A DNA stretch of 64,000 bases. Origin: Myxococcales bacterium (GTDB lineage: Bacteria; Myxococcota_A; Polyangia; Polyangiales; Polyangiaceae). The notes beneath the pieces are model-generated. The model was not told where the DNA came from. It made no database searches and saw only the letters and a program-made list of their open reading frames with translations. Within the stretch, counting starts at the first letter, position 1, and each line of letters opens with the position of its first letter. The position numbers were made by a program, and so were the translations under genes. Of the stretch, positions 60,746 through 64,000 are shown piece after piece. The stretch covers positions 62,001 to 126,000 of the forward strand of contig JACPVJ010000184.1 in assembly GCA_016191785.1 (NCBI GenBank), given 5' to 3'.

Positions 60746-62558
60746 CGTGCGCGCGCCGCGCGCGGAAGGTGAGAAACGCGGAGTAGGCGTCCAGGTTGTC
60801 GGCCACGTCGGCATCCGGGATCTTGTTCAACGCCCCCTGGTTCGACAGCGGGGTGGGCTTGCCGCCGGGCTTGGCCACGTCGGGTTGCGTCGGGTTGATG
60901 GTGGTGAGGGCGCACACCAGCCCCTTGCAGCCCCCGACCAGCGCATCCAAGAGCGAATTGCACCCCTCGCCGACGGGCTTCTCTTTGCCGCAGAAGGTGT
61001 ACTTCTTCGAACCCGGACACTCTTGGCACGCCGCGACGCCCATGGTGAGCGCCTCGGGGATCGGGATCTTGGCGAGCGAGCTCACGGTGACGTTGCCGCA
61101 CAGCCCCTGGTTACCCTGATTGGCGACCAGCTCTTGGAACACGCTCAGGCCGGCGCCGAGCGCGCTGGGTGGGGGAGCGGGAACGTCGGGGGCGCCGCTG
61201 GCCGCAGCGCGCAGCTTGGCGTCGCGCATCCCCAGCACCGCGGGGCTGCCGCCGAGGTTGAGCGCCAGGTCGATGGTGCTCGGACCGGCGCGCAGCACCT
61301 TGGCTTTCAGCGCGCCGCTGCCGATCTTGCCGGTGGGCAGGCCGGCGGCGTCGAGGCCCTTTTCGTCGACCGTGAACCACCAATCGATCGGGTTCTGCCC
61401 GTCGGTTGGCCACGCCCCTTTGGTTTTGTCCAAGAACCCCGAGAGCAGGCCGACCTCGAGGCTCGCGTCCGCCGTGCCGGTCAGCTCTTGTAGCCCCAGA
61501 AGCTGCAGCATCAGGTTGTTGCTCCCGGCGTCGATGCCCTTCTGCAGGTCGCCGTTCAGCGTGCTGAGCGCGGTGGGGGTCAGCGCCACGTTCCCGAGCT
61601 GGTTCTTGGTCACGCTGCAGAAGCTGGGCGCCGCGCCGCCCTTGATGTCCATGTCGATCACGCGCAGCACGGTCTCGTAGGCGCACGTGGCGTCACAGCC
61701 GTCGAGGTTCGCCGTGCCCTTGTCGTCGCAGTGCTCGGGCGCCTCGATGGTGCCGTTGCCGCACACCGGCGTGACGACCTTCTTGCACTGCGCGCTACAG
61801 CTGGAAGCCGCGGGCGGGTCGCACTCTTCACCGCTGTCGAGCTGCGAGTTGCCGCAGGTCAAGAGCGTGCACGCCCCGCTCGAGCACTTGCCCGAGCCTG
61901 CGTTGCAGGCGGCCCCCTCTGCGAGCTTGGTCCCTGCCGTGCAGGTGTGCTTGGTGTCGTCGCAAGCGTTGCTGCCCGCGCAGGCGTCCCCGGTCTTGGT
62001 GCAGTCGCGCGTCGCGTCCGTCGACACGCACGAGAGCTTGCAGAAGTCGCAGCCGTCGCCGCTCACGGCGTTGCCGTCGTCGCACTCTTCGCCGGTTTGC
62101 TTCTGCCCGTCGCCGCACTGCGGCGACACGCAGTTGCCGTTCACGCACACCTGGCCGTTGCCGCAGTCGGTGCCCTCGGGCAGCGGGGTGCCGGGCTTGC
62201 AGGCGTGATTCGCGTCGCAGGTCTCGCTGCCGGTGCAGGGGTCGCCGTCGTCGCAGTCGGTCGCCGCTTCGCAGCTGTGGTCGCAGGTGTTCTCGCAGCC
62301 GTCGGCGCCGACGAAGTTCCCGTCGTCGCACTCTTCGGCGCCCTCGAGCTTGCCGTTGCCGCAGGCGGGCCCGCTCACGCCACCGGTGCCGGCGGCCCCG
62401 GCTGCTCCCGCGGCGCCGGCCGCGCCGCCGCTGCCCCCGCCGGAAGCGGTGGCTTCGCCCGTGCCGCCCTCTTCGCCGTCGCTGCAGGCTGCGGCGCTCG
62501 CCGCCCCCAGAGCGACGGCACCCGTCACCGCCAACCACCGCAGAGAATGTGCTTTCAT
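60729..62558 (-). CDS. Cys-rich repeat lipoprotein (Myxococcus-type disulfide repeats)
   Basis: This is a 609-residue protein. A lipoprotein-type signal (GAASAAAC) and a Gly/Ala tether precede about five copies of a ~30-40-residue Cys repeat (CGNGKLEGAEECDDGN, CGDGQKQTGEECDDGN, CGNSQLDSGEECDPP, CGNGTIEAPEHCDD), the pattern known as the Myxococcus cysteine-rich repeat. The C-terminal ~320 residues are a beta-rich domain with further cysteines. Such proteins form surface stalks; their ligands are unknown. It lies divergent from the right-edge gene with ~80 bases between. Confidence 0.85.
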   Translation of the reverse strand: MKAHSLRWLAVTGAVALGAASAAACSDGEEGGTGEATASGGGSGGAAGAAGAAGAAGTGGVSGPACGNGKLEGAEECDDGNFVGADGCENTCDHSCEAATDCDDGDPCTGSETCDANHACKPGTPLPEGTDCGNGQVCVNGNCVSPQCGDGQKQTGEECDDGNAVSGDGCDFCKLSCVSTDATRDCTKTGDACAGSNACDDTKHTCTAGTKLAEGAACNAGSGKCSSGACTLLTCGNSQLDSGEECDPPAASSCSAQCKKVVTPVCGNGTIEAPEHCDDKGTANLDGCDATCAYETVLRVIDMDIKGGAAPSFCSVTKNQLGNVALTPTALSTLNGDLQKGIDAGSNNLMLQLLGLQELTGTADASLEVGLLSGFLDKTKGAWPTDGQNPIDWWFTVDEKGLDAAGLPTGKIGSGALKAKVLRAGPSTIDLALNLGGSPAVLGMRDAKLRAAASGAPDVPAPPPSALGAGLSVFQELVANQGNQGLCGNVTVSSLAKIPIPEALTMGVAACQECPGSKKYTFCGKEKPVGEGCNSLLDALVGGCKGLVCALTTINPTQPDVAKPGGKPTPLSNQGALNKIPDADVADNLDAYSAFLTFRARRAHVTGKK

Positions 62559-62637
62559 CCGGGCCCCAGCGGACGCTAGCGCGGATCCGGAACGGAAGTG
62601 AATGCGCTCTTCGGCTTTGGCGTTAGCCTGGGAAAGC

Positions 62638-64000
62638 ATGCGCGTCGGCGTGGCTCTGACCTTGCTCGCGGTGGGATGCGGAAAGGCCCCCGCCCGGCCG
62701 AAGCATGACTCCCCCCCGGCTGCCGCAGCCGTCGCGCCCGAGACGGACGCCGAGCTCGAGCGGTGCCAGGCGAGCATTCGGTCTCTCGAGGCCGAGGCCG
62801 CGGTGCCCGGCAACCCCGAGCAGGACCGTGTTCGCGCCGACGTGCTCGGCCGCGCCCGGGGCGAGCCGCTGATCTGGCTGCGCGCGCCAGAGCGCAGCGA
62901 TCTCGAGTCGCTTCCGGCGGCCGCGCGGGTCACGGCCCAGGCGCTCCGAGACAAGCCAGGGTACTCGAGTGTGAAGACCGCGCTGACTCGGCATCGCGGT
63001 GACCGCGCCACCCTGCGCGCGTTGCTCTTGCGCGAGGGCTACGTCTATGCCGACGGGCCCCACGAGGCGCTCGCGCTGGTGAGCCTGCTCGAGCTGACTC
63101 TGCTCTTCGACGAGCCCGAGATCGTGCTGCAGCGTGGCGAGAAGGTGATCGAGCTCCGGCGCACCTCCGGGCGCTTCGCGACCTATCGCCATGCCGACGG
63201 TCGCCCTGCCGAGCTCTTGCTGGGCGACCGAGTGGCGGTGACCCGAGATCAGCTCGAGCAGCCCTTGCATCGCGATTTGCGCGCGCTCAGTCGCGAGGCC
63301 GGTTTCGACCGAGCGCGCATCGCGCGTCGCAGCGCCAGTGGGCTCATCGCCGAGCTGCGCTTTGGCGAGCACTGGGTGAAGACCTTGCTCGTGTCCGACG
63401 GGGCTCGGCTCAGCATTGCCTGCCACGACGCGCCCCGCGACGAGCGCGAGCGCCTCACCCGTGTTCGCCAGGGCGATGCACGTCGTCGTGCGGCCCTGGC
63501 CCAGCTCCGGGCTGCGATCGACGAGCAGGTCGCCGAGGCGGTTCCCTTCGATCGCCCCAAGGACGAAAAGACAGCCGAGCGCGATGGACAACTGCGCCCC
63601 GCGTGGCGCTTCGCGTACTCGCGGGGGCAGCCGTTCTTCAGCCACGAAGAGGTGAGCTACCCCGTGTTCGACACCCGCGGGCGACCGCTGCCACCGCAGA
63701 TGTGCGTCGACTTCGTCCTCGACAGCTTCGAGCGAGCGTCGGGCACGTGGTTCTCGCCGCGTGGCGGTGAGCTGGGTCGCAGAGCCGGCGGCCTCGACTT
63801 CGACCAGCATGGGATCAAAAACCGGCGCTCGGTGCTCGCCTTCGAGACCTTCGCCAGCGAGCACCCCGAGCTGTTCGAGCACCGGCGCCTGAAGCCCGAA
63901 GAGCGCATCCCGTTCGGGGAGCGTCAGCGCTTCTTCGGCTTCTTGCTCGAGCACGCCGACCGCTTCAGGCCCGGTGACGTGGTGGCCATCCAGGGCAAGA
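62638..64000 (+). CDS. Lipoprotein with DUF1287-like segment, 3'-partial
   Basis: The frame starts at ATG 62638, with GGGAAAG just before it, and is open to the right edge. It runs 454 complete codons here. The signal ends in LLAVGC. Near residues 350-450 there is a motif set (QMCVDFVLDSFERASG, RRSVLAFETFASEHP, RIPFGERQRFFGFL, RPGDVVAIQGK) like the DUF1287 group of NlpC/P60-type hydrolase relatives, with Cys and Asp of the likely catalytic core. It may cut cell-wall peptides. The family call is by eye; the remaining C-terminus would settle it. Confidence 0.6.
   Translation, partial: MRVGVALTLLAVGCGKAPARPKHDSPPAAAAVAPETDAELERCQASIRSLEAEAAVPGNPEQDRVRADVLGRARGEPLIWLRAPERSDLESLPAAARVTAQALRDKPGYSSVKTALTRHRGDRATLRALLLREGYVYADGPHEALALVSLLELTLLFDEPEIVLQRGEKVIELRRTSGRFATYRHADGRPAELLLGDRVAVTRDQLEQPLHRDLRALSREAGFDRARIARRSASGLIAELRFGEHWVKTLLVSDGARLSIACHDAPRDERERLTRVRQGDARRRAALAQLRAAIDEQVAEAVPFDRPKDEKTAERDGQLRPAWRFAYSRGQPFFSHEEVSYPVFDTRGRPLPPQMCVDFVLDSFERASGTWFSPRGGELGRRAGGLDFDQHGIKNRRSVLAFETFASEHPELFEHRRLKPEERIPFGERQRFFGFLLEHADRFRPGDVVAIQGK

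Noticed and set aside
62623-63954. 443-codon minus-strand frame at the right edge
   Set aside because: The plus strand has a start, ribosome site, lipobox and a conserved block; the minus-strand protein has none.

Overview
The window reads as chromosome of a myxobacterium (phylum Myxococcota, most like the Polyangia/Sorangium side). The DNA is very GC-rich with strong G/C at third codon positions. About twenty of the genes encode lipoproteins with Gly/Ser/Thr-rich tethers. Two proteins end in a MYXO-CTERM-like tail (Cys motif, membrane helix, Arg cluster), one carries Myxococcus-type cysteine-rich repeats, and there are Hanks-type Ser/Thr kinases beside a sigma-70-like factor of a type I recall as myxobacteria-specific. 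Genus cannot be fixed from sequence alone. GTGA, ATGA and TGATG stop/start overlaps are common, so many neighbours are probably translationally coupled.

Layout. 1-10.3 kb: a single-chain 2-oxoacid dehydrogenase E1 (alpha+beta) with an SCP2-like N-terminus, a coupled pair of CPHC thioredoxin-fold proteins (one fused to a CcdA/DsbD-type membrane domain), small lipoproteins, an orphan antitoxin with a toxin remnant, an amidohydrolase lipoprotein, a SspB-type ClpXP adaptor and an HNH endonuclease. 10.4-21.4 kb: a zinc-ribbon/TPR membrane protein coupled to SppA, an M23 peptidase lipoprotein, a three-gene beta-propeller/lipoprotein operon, and a PP2C phosphatase fused to a cyclic-nucleotide-binding domain.

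21.4-29.95 kb is an integrated element of about 8.5 kb in a tRNA-Ser(GCT) gene, bounded by 26-bp perfect direct repeats. It carries a tyrosine recombinase and small excisionase-like gene next to the intact tRNA. Its cargo is a trypsin-like lipoprotein protease, two other lipoproteins, an XRE regulator, a YihY/BrkB membrane protein, a MerR-like/zinc-ribbon protein and an unknown protein.

30-41 kb is mostly housekeeping: GlcD-type FAD oxidase, oligoribonuclease, UspA, YhbY, a TIGR00661-type glycosyltransferase, RuvC, LolA, Ogt, a hotdog thioesterase and lipoproteins. 41.1-48.1 kb is a signalling locus: a sigma-70-like factor divergent from a tightly packed operon of Ser/Thr kinase, PEGA/TPR protein, two tandem FGE-fold lipoproteins that lack the catalytic cysteines, and a second kinase with an N-terminal HxxxCxxC zinc finger.

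48.1-54.6 kb is a minus-strand operon under a near-perfect Fur box: porin, imelysin, a four-heme HzsA-like lipoprotein with two unusual CX4CH motifs, and a di-heme DUF1111-type oxidoreductase, probably an iron-responsive envelope redox/uptake system. 54.7-64 kb holds a metallophosphoesterase, a radical SAM protein of the Tes/MJ0619 type, NnrS, a patatin-like lipase, a LysE-type exporter, a Cys-rich repeat lipoprotein, and an envelope lipoprotein that runs off the right edge.
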